64,000 nt of DNA from Micromussa lordhowensis (lineage: Eukaryota; Cnidaria; Anthozoa; Scleractinia; Lobophylliidae), in NCBI GenBank assembly GCA_964020085.1, contig OZ026599.1, forward strand, positions 33,062,229 to 33,126,228. The letters run 5' to 3'. The position numbers were made by a program, and so were the translations under genes. Below are positions 22,601-33,600 of this stretch, in pieces (position 1 is the first letter of the stretch; each line of letters begins with the position of its first letter). Under the pieces are notes generated by a model. It ran no database searches. It was not told where the DNA came from and was given only the letters and a program-made list of their open reading frames with translations.

Positions 22601-24942
22601 ACGGAGTCAGAAGAACGGCCAGCTGAAACGCATCTTGCTCTTCTTTATTTCGCTCGGCAGAAGCGGACTGGTTCCCAGTCCATACTTATTTGTTACTCTA
22701 AGGTGATGAAAGACTGGTAAGGATTGCGAGGTATCCTGGGAAGAATGAAAAATAGATAAAGGGTTAGCCTTCCTTTGATGCAATGCGTTCATGCCCTCTC
22801 GATTCAGACGCGTCTGGGAGCGAGTCTGTCAAAACACTAAATTTGACCATGGGAAAAAAATAACAGAAATACCTATATGAAAGCGAATATTGAGAAGTCG
22901 CCACATTTGAACGTTAAATTCATCCACTTTACTAACAGGTTGATTACAAGACGTGGATTAGTGGCATCAACGAAAGTGTACAGCTTCCTCCCCAGATCCC
23001 TCGCCGATAACCTGGTCCTACCTGAGTGCCACCCCAACACTTGTCAGCAGTCTTACTGATATCAGATGAGCGACTGAGACTGAATAACAAGCATAGGAGC
23101 AGTTGAGGTGAGACCCGTATTCAAACTCGTTAAAATTAAAGAGTTTGAGGTAAAATTGAATGAAACAAAGCCGAGGGAAATTATTTTTGGTGCGAGTTAT
23201 CGGGGGATAATGTGCACATGGGATATTTCTTCTTGCAAGCTAAGTAAGCCCTTGTTATGCGGCAAAATGCCTCTGCCCTTAACTGTATGCGTTCGTTTTT
23301 TAATGATTCTTCTTTAACTGAATATCACGATCGGCTCTTAATCTGCAGATCGCTCTTAATCTGCTCACCATGGTACACGAAAGCTCTTTCGTGATTTTCA
23401 ACCCATGTTTTAGCTCCTTCTGAACGCCCACTAATTCAATTGTTCAGTGGGGTTAATTTCCGCAGCACTTATCTCAGCTGTCAGTAAAATGCTATATAGT
23501 TCAAGAGCCGATCTGAACTAGACACGAAACGTCTGGGACGAAATAGAAGAACAAATTTCGTCGAACACATTTTTATTTCTTGCTTTTCTCCATACTCGAT
23601 ACCATTTTCCACTCTACGGTTTTTCAAATCTGTCAGCAAGAATAAATAGCGTTCTAACTTGAAGGAGCCAGGTTTATCAATGATTTAGTGATTGACAGGT
23701 TTGCCGGACAGTATAGTCTAGTTTTTATCCGGGACAAATTCTGTCTGCGGTTCCAATGAAGGTTTTGTCATCCCGACTGACAAAATTTGTCGGACAAACC
23801 ATCTGCTTTTGTTATGCGTAAGTGTTCTTAAATTTACGGGGTTTTGTTGTTGCTCAGTGGTGCAGAATCGACTCTAAAGCAATCGTAAATCAGCTGTGTA
23901 GTTGCCGTGATATAGGAGAGTATTCAAACTGGCTTTCTGATACACAAACTGGCATCACCTACATGGTAAGTAACACGATCTCGCATGGCCTATATTAGAC
24001 TTGTCAGCGATTTTTTTGATCTTGAGATGAGTTTGCTCTACACCTGTCACTTACGCTGACAGTATCACGATCACGAGCAGGATTGTGAAAGTTGTTTCGG
24101 AAAGTATATCCAAAGTACGACAAATCTAAATTTCGTGCAAAGGCATAACTGTAGAAATATTCCGAAATCATTGAGTTGGATTATTGCCGATCATCGTTGT
24201 GATGGGAGTGACACTAACTGTTAAATGGAGTCACCGTTACTAAGCTTGCCGCAAAATGCGAAATTTAAACTCTTGTAGTGAATTTCTGCCGTCTCCAAAG
24301 CGACCACAGGATGCGGCTGAAATTCAGGCTAATTGTCTTTTCGTTCCAAATGAGGGCGCAACAAAGTCATACCCACACGCGATGATCAAGGTTGAAGAGC
24401 GGAAAATTCTAGCACACATGAAAAGACTTCTCCATTTTGCATTGGAGCCAGAACGATATTTTTGAAGAACTGAAGATTTTGTGGTTGCCGTACGGAATAC
24501 AGCAAAAGTGACCCGACGATAGTTTGAATAATCACTTAATTTGAATAATACGAACGTACTTTGAATATGAATACCTGATGCTATTTTGGAACAAAAATAT
24601 GAAGCAATAGATTCCCTGATTAGTTCGCCCTCTTCCGCTTCCTCTACCCCCAAATTTCCGAAATCTCTTACAGCATAGTTTCCGACAACCTCACATTGAG
24701 GAGGTTAAAATATTGGTTTTTGTTGCGATAAAAATAGCTGAAAGGATCACGGAAAAGCTCGTTGATTGTGTACATGCTTGAGTAACACATTACGGAATGT
24801 GTCGAAAATGTGTCCACTGTTTTAAAATTAAAAAAAAAAGATTATTAAAAATATTCTGGTGTCATGAAATGTGACACTTTGAAGTTATAATAAATTTTTA
24901 CCCCTGTTGGCATTGTGTTCCGGTGTGACCTTAGATAGGGTA
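19691..24942. other. Long intergenic stretch without recognised gene
   Basis: Both strands were read. A 40-codon frame ending near 20010 at CTTCAAGTAAGTC looks exon-like but has no clear acceptor. Other frames (20345-20554, 20855-21180, 22279-22518, 24324-24653) show no domain. The region lies between the divergent Nudix and IP6K genes and may hold regulatory DNA or UTR exons of either. Confidence 0.4.
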
Positions 24943-24946
24943 TTAA

Positions 24947-25355
24947 GGCGGGGGTAAACCCGAAAGCCGTATTTTGGCTGGGTATTATGTTTTTAATGCA
25001 AATATCTCGTTTACGTTTCAAGCAATCAAGAATCTCTATGCTCATCTCACATATCTATGTTTTGGGTTGTTTTGTAAATTTTTTGGTGATTTTTAGGTAT
25101 ATTTGGAGAGAAATAGTTTTTCTCAAAGGATTAGTAAAATTGATGGAAATAGGAAATTTTGAAGATTTGTTGTTGTTTTAAAATTAGAGTTTGAAATTAA
25201 AAATTGGTACATACACTCCAAACAGTTGCCCAACAACCTGGGGTGCCATTGTGCGGTCGGGCAACTGTCTGGTGGTGTTCCATAACCCTTTTTTTCCCTT
25301 TCAACCTCTCTTTAAACTTACCAAAATTTCACTTAAATTCACCTTTACCCCCGCC
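24947..25355. mobile_element. TTAA-bounded MITE, copy A
   Basis: The terminal repeats GGCGGGGGTAAA and TTTACCCCCGCC are flanked by TTAA at 24943-24946 and 25356-25359. Near the middle, CAACAACCTGGGGTGCCATT stands between two GGCAACTG/CAGTTGCC motifs that pair. A second copy in opposite orientation is at 38705-39105. No coding frame belongs to it. Confidence 0.85.
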
Positions 25356-25359
25356 TTAA

Positions 25360-27425
25360 AACCAAAAACAAATGCTCTGATTAAACTGAACTATTCGTTA
25401 ACTTCCAATGTTAAAAAATTTGACTCGTTCATGCTATTCATAGGTTTTGTTTTTCCCTTAACTGGGGGGGGGGGGGGTATCAATTTTCATTTGCTTCATT
25501 TGGTCGAAGTTCAAGACCCTTCGCGGCACACTTACGGAAGTACCTCCCCCCGGGAGAAAAACACAAATTCGGATATTTCCGACTATTGCGTTCGTACTTC
25601 GATAACTGGCGAGAATAAACTCGTGAGACACTCGTGAACAAGTACTGACATCAAAAGTGGAGGGACGTGTTTGTTGGAACGCCTCGCAAAACAGAGGGTG
25701 GGAAACGTGCTGGCACTCTTGTGTCTCACCTCCCTACCCCACCCCAGTCCAGGCGACAAGCTCGCATTAATTGTTGACAGGATTGTTGTTAAAAGATCGT
25801 TGTTTTTATTCCGTAACATCAGAAGCTTATGGGCTTCAGGCTTCTAGCTTATGGCAACATGAATAAAGATGTTAATGATTTTTTGAAGTACCATCTCCTT
25901 CCAAATAAACATGTAGCACTTACGTATATCGTCGAGTGCGATCCTGACTTTGAAGTGTCTTTTCGCAAACTCGTGAACAAACTCTCTTTCCTTTTGTCTT
26001 TATTTGCCACACTATGCAAATTTTTGTGATATCTCTGAACAATAATAAGAGTAATTACCCAGCAAACTATTAAAATATTTCTCATTCTAGTGGAAGTCAC
26101 TTTAATTCTTTTAAGTCTTTTAAGACATCTCATCCTATGACGCGAGAATTTAAGGGATTTTTTAAGAGCAAGTTAATCGACTTTAGTGAACTGTGAACAC
26201 TTGAAGATATTGCTAAGGAAGAAATCAATTGACGTACGGCTTTACTAGCTCGCATTTTTGTGACATACTGGGTTCAATTTTTACTCTCCACGGTTAATAA
26301 CGCTTCCATATCTAAGAAATAGAAAGTTCCACGAGGTTTCGCTTCATTAGATTTTTTTATCATAATTGACTGTGACACAGTTTGAAACTCTTTCGAATGC
26401 TGCATTGTGACAAACTCTTTAGAACGTCAAAAAGATCCGTATGAGTGGATTAGCTCAGTTTCAATTGAATTGGCGCCGTTTAAAGGGGATCTTTAAAGCT
26501 GCTGGTTCGGACACACCAAGCGCAATGCAGATTCATCAGAAAAAATGTCAAAGCCTGAATATTTGGAACTAATCCAGACAACACCCTTCACTCAATATAC
26601 ACCCTACCCGCAGGATGCTGTCATTGTTTTTGCATGCAATAAAAATATTAAATGATGGATTTTTGAACTTCAGCGCATCATGCTTTTGTTTAGAGTTGTT
26701 GTATGCTGCGCTACTAACAGTCGAACACGATCCGTCACCGTCAAAATGGAGGGTAAAGGAATATAAAAAATTATTCTACTGTTTACAATTCATCCTTGAG
26801 CTGAGCATCAAACTTGCATGTGATATGTATGTGTTCAGCCGCTTACCGCTGCGTCACAGAGGGGCTTTTTTTAGCGGCAAAGACCGCGATCGTGACAGAG
26901 GAAAAAGCATTTGCAGTTGCCTCTACAAGATTTAGCTTTCCAAGCCTTATGTAGGTATATAGGCGAAGTGGGAGCCAGCCTTTATCCTGCTTGTCGGCTA
27001 ACCTATAAACGTGCCCTTCGCGCCGCACCGGCTTAGCCGGTTTTGAGGGTCACACATTTTTCTCATTCCGGGCTCAGCTTTCGCAGGCATCGAAGCTCGA
27101 CTTGTAAACAAGCCTAGCTGTGTAGGTGTAATTAGAAAAGACTGGGAGAGTTTAACACGTGATACTGTAGCCAGCCTGACAATCGCTAAAATTTATTTCT
27201 ATAGCTTGGTTGTGGTTCTAAATTGTGGCTAGAATAAAGAATTATAGATGATTTAGCTTGTAATTCTACTATTTTATAACCTACAAATAAGATTTATGTC
27301 TCTAATAATCTGAATTATAGACGGACTTCTCTTGCCGTTATTATGTTGATTTGTTGTCCGGAGCTTGTTAATGGACCCCCGTTGGCACTCCCAAGGGGCG
27401 AACAACTAACCTTATTATGACGTTG
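25360..27425. other. Upstream region of IP6K without recognised gene
   Basis: A 14-base run of G stands at 25464-25477. No coding exon is recognised. Frames at 25191-25637 and 25829-26133 overlap on opposite strands and lack domains. Confidence 0.4.
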
Positions 27426-27426
27426 A

Positions 27427-27477
27427 CCAATCAATTTAGAGCATTGATATCACGTGGTTATTGACTTAATGACGTCA
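27427..27477 (+). promoter_or_regulatory. Candidate IP6K promoter elements (CCAAT, E-box, CRE)
   Basis: About 215-265 bp before the IP6K start codon lie CCAAT (27427-27431), a perfect E-box CACGTG (27451-27456) and a perfect palindromic CRE TGACGTCA (27470-27477). Such sites bind NF-Y, bHLH and CREB/ATF proteins in animals. The transcription start is not known; function is inferred from position only. Confidence 0.45.
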
Positions 27478-27691
27478 TGATGAAAGGGAGGGCTTGAGGG
27501 AAAAAAATTTTTGTTGCTGCTCAATAATGACATGTCGAAGTCTCGTGACAACAGAAAGGAAATTGTTCTTTGTGGCGTTTCCTTGCCTCCTTTAGCGAAT
27601 TTTAAAAGCGATTTTCTGGTTTATAAAAAACAGACAATTTTCTTGGTAGTAGTTTTGTATTAATTGTGTCTTCTCAAGGGAGAAAGAGCAT

Positions 27692-30600
27692 ATGGCGGTC
27701 ATGCCCGTTACGAAGCGAGATTTTGTCCCTCTGGAACCGTTCGTTCACCAAGTCGGTGGGCATTCCTCCATGATGAAATTTGACGATGTTTCGGTTTGCA
27801 AGCCTTTAAATCAGCGAGAGCATCGCTTTTACGAAGAGCTGCCATCAGAGATGCACCCATTTACACCGGAATATCGAGGTAAGATAAATATAATCTCTTG
27901 TTTTATTTTTGACATTTTTTAGCGCGATCGTTGTAAGTTAAGCATAGACGTTGTTTTACGTGTCCAACGTTCGCAATTTCATGATACCTTTTGTCAGTCA
28001 TTGTTCCCTTCTTAAGGATTTTGCGTTGTTATGCTTTTATTACTATGTTAGTTTGGCTGAAATCGGTTAAGCTTATCGTTCAGAAAATGTCTTCTTCTTC
28101 TTTACATGACAGTTTCAGTCACGTCGAATTTAAGTTTACTGATATGACGCTGTCGTGTCGAATTCAACAGGAAAAAATCGAATATAAAACTCAGATTTTT
28201 TTATTATCCAGGAGACGTGAGGGATTAGTACCAACACTGGTCATAAGCAGAATGTGCAACCGTTCTACTTGCCGGCGGTGCAATCAATGTTTTTCTTTTC
28301 ACGAGGATGTTCAGCACTTTGTTGTTTTGTGGGTCGTTGTCTGCCTTGTTTTCCTGTCAACATCGCTCGATGCCGGGTTTCTGTTTGCAACATGATACCC
28401 CGTTCACCGACTTGCATGGTCTCGTCCCAGAACTATAAATACAATTTTTTCTTTGCCTGCGATTCCAAAGGAAACTTTTTTTGCCCCATGTCGTGATGAA
28501 GTTGTGAAGTTAAATGACGACGCAGTTAGCCATTATAGCTAAGAACAATATTATGGTGCATCGAGTTTGCATTCATCCAGAACGAAAGTGTCAATATTAG
28601 CCTTATAAAATGAACGATTCGTTTCTGCGTTGTTTTTATGCGAAATTGTTTCGATCTCGTTTGGTATTGTCGTGAAAACGTCCTCATATATATTTCAGTA
28701 CTGGTTTCACACATCTTGTACTGAATATTGTATTAAATGTAACATGCATGATATTTTGTGATCAAGTTCGATTTTAATGCAGCTGATTTTGTTGCTATAA
28801 TATTCTTCCCACATCTTTCCTGCAGTCGTAAAGATAATAGATAAAGCATTTTTCAGCTTAATTTTTATGTGTTCTCCTTTGGAAAAAGTACGATTTTGAT
28901 AATAGCCTGCGAGCTTTGGTTTCCCTTGTTTTTTCTTCTCCTGCAAATTAAGCCATAAACAGGAGTCTGCACTGTTGGAGCAGAACATAATATCATTTTG
29001 TGGTATCTTGCATTGCAGGATTTCCTAAAAACGTCTAAAAATTTAATGTGGGATAAGCTATAATGCATTTATAAGAGCTTTTGAACAGATTCAAGTTGTG
29101 CTTAAAAATGTTATTGACTGCAGGAAGTTGCCTTTATTCTTTTTTTGGTCGTTTCAATGTCTTAATCTGCATCATGCTCACTGAGTTTTTCGACAGTCAA
29201 ATGAAATCCCCACACAATCACTGTCGGGGCTGTAGCCAGAAAAAAATATGATTGAGGAAATTTCCATGGTTAAATTCTCTTCCTACATATTTAGGTGTTT
29301 ATGATGACTCGACAAAAACGAGAAAGGTACTGAAGCAAGTGCTTTGGTTTGCCTGTTACTTTTGGAATGTGATTGCCACATTTCTAATATGAGCAATTAA
29401 TTGTCAGACCCTTCTTAATTTCAGTGTTAGCTTGTTCTTCAGGTAGGCAAACCTCATGCTCAACTATGCAAAAAATATTATGTCAGCCATTTATGATAGA
29501 CAGTGTTGGACAGTTTAGTTAGTGAGTTTGTTTGTTTGTATGTTTCAGGTGGATACTGTTGTTGCTTTGTATATCTTTCTGATCATGAATAACATCATGA
29601 ACACCATTTCACCCTTATTTGAAGCATCATCAAAACTAAGTGAAAAAAATGGCAGTGACCTTCAAACAGTTCAAGTGTTTGTTTCAATATTCATGCTCCG
29701 TGTGCATTAAAATTCATCAGGTTTCAGATGTGTTCGGACATGAAATTACAGACTCCAATGAAAATAAATTCCCTTAATTCTTTTTGGTAAAAAAAAAAAC
29801 ATTAGAGAGACACAAGCAGAAACAAAACTAAGTGAATTCTAACCTTTATGAAAATCAGGCTGTACATAAGTTGTTACCCTAATCAAAATTCACCCTTCAG
29901 AATGAGTTCAGTTTGAATATTCAACTCGTTATCTGAAGAGCAGAAGTGTGAAAATAAGGCGATCAAACTTCCAGTTCTCACATTGTGTTCTAGAACACTT
30001 GAAACAGACAATGGCAGTTTTTTACCAAAAGAGATGAAGGTAACAGAGCCTCCAGGCCATCAATAATTTGGAAGTTTCAAGCAGTTTTGGCAATTTCATT
30101 TACACAGCTGGATGCTGGAGTAGTCTTCCCTCTCCTTTCCTCCCCTTCCTGATCCATTTCTATTAGCACTATAGTTTCAGGATTGTTTAGAATTTTCTGA
30201 GGTACATGATAATTTCTCATAGGTTATGTTCCAAATTCACTGCTTAATTATTATGTCTACCATTAGCAGATGTAAACAAAAGTTGATGGGTTTGACCTTG
30301 AAGTCCATACAGAAAAGAATGAGGGCTAATATTTTCTCAGTACTGTCATAAGTATATGTTATTTACTGGGCGGGAGGTCCGTATGGGGAAAAAACTGTGC
30401 CCAAGGTCTTGAGTACAGCCCAAGGCCTTTGGCCTCGGGCCGTACTGAAGACCAAGGGCACAGTTTTTTCCCGTACGACCAACCTAGCCCGGTAAATAAG
30501 ATATTCTTTGGGGGGATGTCTTCTTAAAACCTTGAATGTTGTTTAAGTGCATGTCTTGTTCAACTTCGTCACGATTTATAGGCATCGTTTGGTTCAAAGT

Positions 30601-33600
30601 TGCTTCCTCAGGATAGTAAAATTCACTTTCACTGTGTCCGCTCTCATCCGAATCCATTTTCCTTAACAGTTATATTTTAGTAGCGTATTTTTGACTACGC
30701 GGGAATGTTTTCATCAAACTTTTTAACGAGTCTTAATTGCTACAGCGGACTGGGGAAAAACCCAGCCTGTGGGCCGTATCATAGAAAGCTGGACCGGTCA
30801 TGTGCGCGTGATTAGCCAGTCAAATTTGAGGATTTAGGATTCTGGCCCACTCAGATGCTTGAAAAAAAAAAAAAAAATGAATATTACCGAGTGTAATACA
30901 TGTACTTCAGAAGTATGGGGCTGGTAGTGAAGTATTCTGATTGGTTGAGTCTAGTGATTAGTCCTCACAGCTGGCTCTACTTATATAACAGTGATATACG
31001 TAAATTACATGTGCAGACCTGGTTAACCATGTACTTGATAAATAATGTGGAGTATAAGTCACCACAACAGCGACACTGAGGACAGGTTTGATAGAAACTG
31101 AATTTTTGTTTAGGCTATGAACTTCGCAAAACTATCACTATCTGAGTTGTCTCAAAACTGAATATCTACATTGTAGTATACTAGCATTAATTTCGAAAAA
31201 GGAATTTGAGAGAATTAGAAGTTATGGTTTATGTTGGTTAGCAGAGAATGGCAAAGAATTGTATCAATTTTATTTTCAGGCTTTAATTTCACAGCTGCTT
31301 AAGTTGTGTATATACAGCTGTGATGATCATTCATGTCCTTGTATCAAGATTTATAACACACACACACACACACAGCCATTGTTCTTAAGCTCCCTCCTAA
31401 GCTCTCTAATGGCTGACTTTTTTAGGAGTGGTTTATGTGAGCTTTAAAGAAGACGAGGATGGTTACATTCATCTGACTGCTCATCCAGACAAGTTGGCCT
31501 TAGAATGTCAGAATAAAGAAGGCTCGTCCAAATTCAGTTGTAACTCTAGTTCTGACAGCGACAGTGGGGAAGACTTGGTAGGGTCACCGCAGCGGAGGTC
31601 ACGACGCATTGGTTTTGTTGAAACAGTAGATAAAGGTCCACACAGGTATGTGTGTAGGTTAGAAGTCAACATCAATTCCCTCAACAATAATGTTTTTCAA
31701 AGGATGTACCTGTAAACCGAATGAAAAAATTATGTTTTTGTTTCCATTTAGAGTGCGACTTCGGAGTGGAAAGCTGGAATTGGTGAGCACTAGAAAGGAT
31801 GGTTTATTTGATGCTGGAGATATGCCAGAACATTCTGCAGGTGTGTAGGACTTAAAGCCTCCATACAGAGTACAGTGGAATCCTGTATATTGCCAACTTG
31901 TCACTTAAGTCTTGCTATAAGTGACTGAGCTTTTCATCTGGCCTAGACAATAGAGTGACAAAGTCAAGGGAAAGCAGGGTTCTACTGTACATCTATTGAT
32001 GGGGACTGCATTGAACATTCCAGATGTTTTTCTTGCCCATGTCAGTAAGGAAAATGTATTTGGGATTTGCAAGGATGGTTTACACTTATCCTTGATTATG
32101 GCACAAGGGAGGAGTAAGCTCCTGACAGAAATCACTTGAACTTGGAATTTCAAAGAAATTAACAAAAAACAAACATGATTTACACATTTTAGTCTTTGGT
32201 TGGTAAATTGTGTTTGGTGGTAATGTGGAAACACAGATTTGTCCTCATTTATGCTTTGTCATGATTCCAATACCAAACATTCAAGCTTGCCTTGCAAGTC
32301 CCAAATTCATTTGCTGTCCTAAAAAGAGTGTAAAATCCCTTGTCATGTGGGCTTCAGAGGAGGGGTTGTTGGTTGTGGAACAAACCATGTGTTATTACTT
32401 CTTTAGATAATGCCTCCCACGGGTGGCCTGAGATTGGGAACTGCACAAGCTCCTATGCCAGAAGGAACAACACTTATGGTACTTGATGTGTGCTAAATGA
32501 TACTATTTTGCCTTGTTTGAATTTACAATCGACCACATTGTCTTAGCGCACACCTTCCTACTGACCAAGATAAGTTCTAGCACACAGATGTGACTGTGCT
32601 GTTTGGGGCTACAGGGAATTTCATTCTTGCTCAAATTGCTGCATGTTGTACATATATATCTTGCGTGTATGATTTCATACATTACAATCAGGGCTTAAAA
32701 AAAACTCAAATAGACCATTTTACAGTTGTTGGCAAAGTGACCTGGCCTCTGACTGGCAGCGAGGCTGGAGTTGACCTTGTTTTGATACAGACCTCTCTGC
32801 TTTTATTGTGCAAATCAAGTTGTTCTCATGCTAACTAGTTGACATTTACATGAGAAAAGCTTGAAGGTCTGTATCAAAGCAAGGTCACCTCCAGCCTCGC
32901 TTGCATTCATGGCCAGGTAACTAAGCACACAACTGTAAAATGGCCTATTACTCAAATTCTTCTTGCCCTGGGCAAGTCTTAGTTTGCTCTTTTAATGACT
33001 TAGTGGGCAGAGGACTTACCCAAGCCCTTGCCCGGCAGGAAAATCTGTTTGTCCCAGATGACTGGACGGAGCCTTTTTCGAGCCTTGACAATGTTATCTC
33101 TCCTGATTCTGAAGTTGACTTGTCTTCAGACTGTTTTCATCACATGTCCTCAACACAGTACAACAAATGCTAGATTATCATTCTTTTGAGTTTTGTCTTT
33201 TCCTGATGAAAACAGGTGGGGAAGATTTCTGCCGAAGTGAAACCTCTTAACAGTTGAACTCTGCTTTCTCCAACTTGGTTATGTCAAATTCCCCTCCATC
33301 TTGAACCCATTGTTCTCGAGATGTGTTTTTCAAGAAATGATTGATCAACCCAGTTATATACACAACTTAAGCAGCTGTGAAATTAAAGCCTGCAAAAATT
33401 CAGGCCTGGACAGGATTCGAACCCATGACCTCTGTGATACCGGTGCTTAAGTAGTGCATATAACTGCGATGATCAATCATGTCTTCAAGTCTTTCTCTGC
33501 AGTTCAAATTATAATTATGATCTTTCATATATGCATTTGTATATGTTTTCCAGGCATCTCAAACCCTTGCCATCCCAAACAACATGTATTTTTTGTTTCC

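Larger units (their letters stand above)
27879..31425 (+). other. IP6K intron 1
   Basis: About 3.5 kb, AT-rich. It contains a palindromic MITE at 30358-30502, an A-run near 30857-30877, a SINE 3' fragment at 31277-31345 and an AC microsatellite at 31356-31374. Frames such as 27991-28395 show no domain. Confidence 0.6.
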
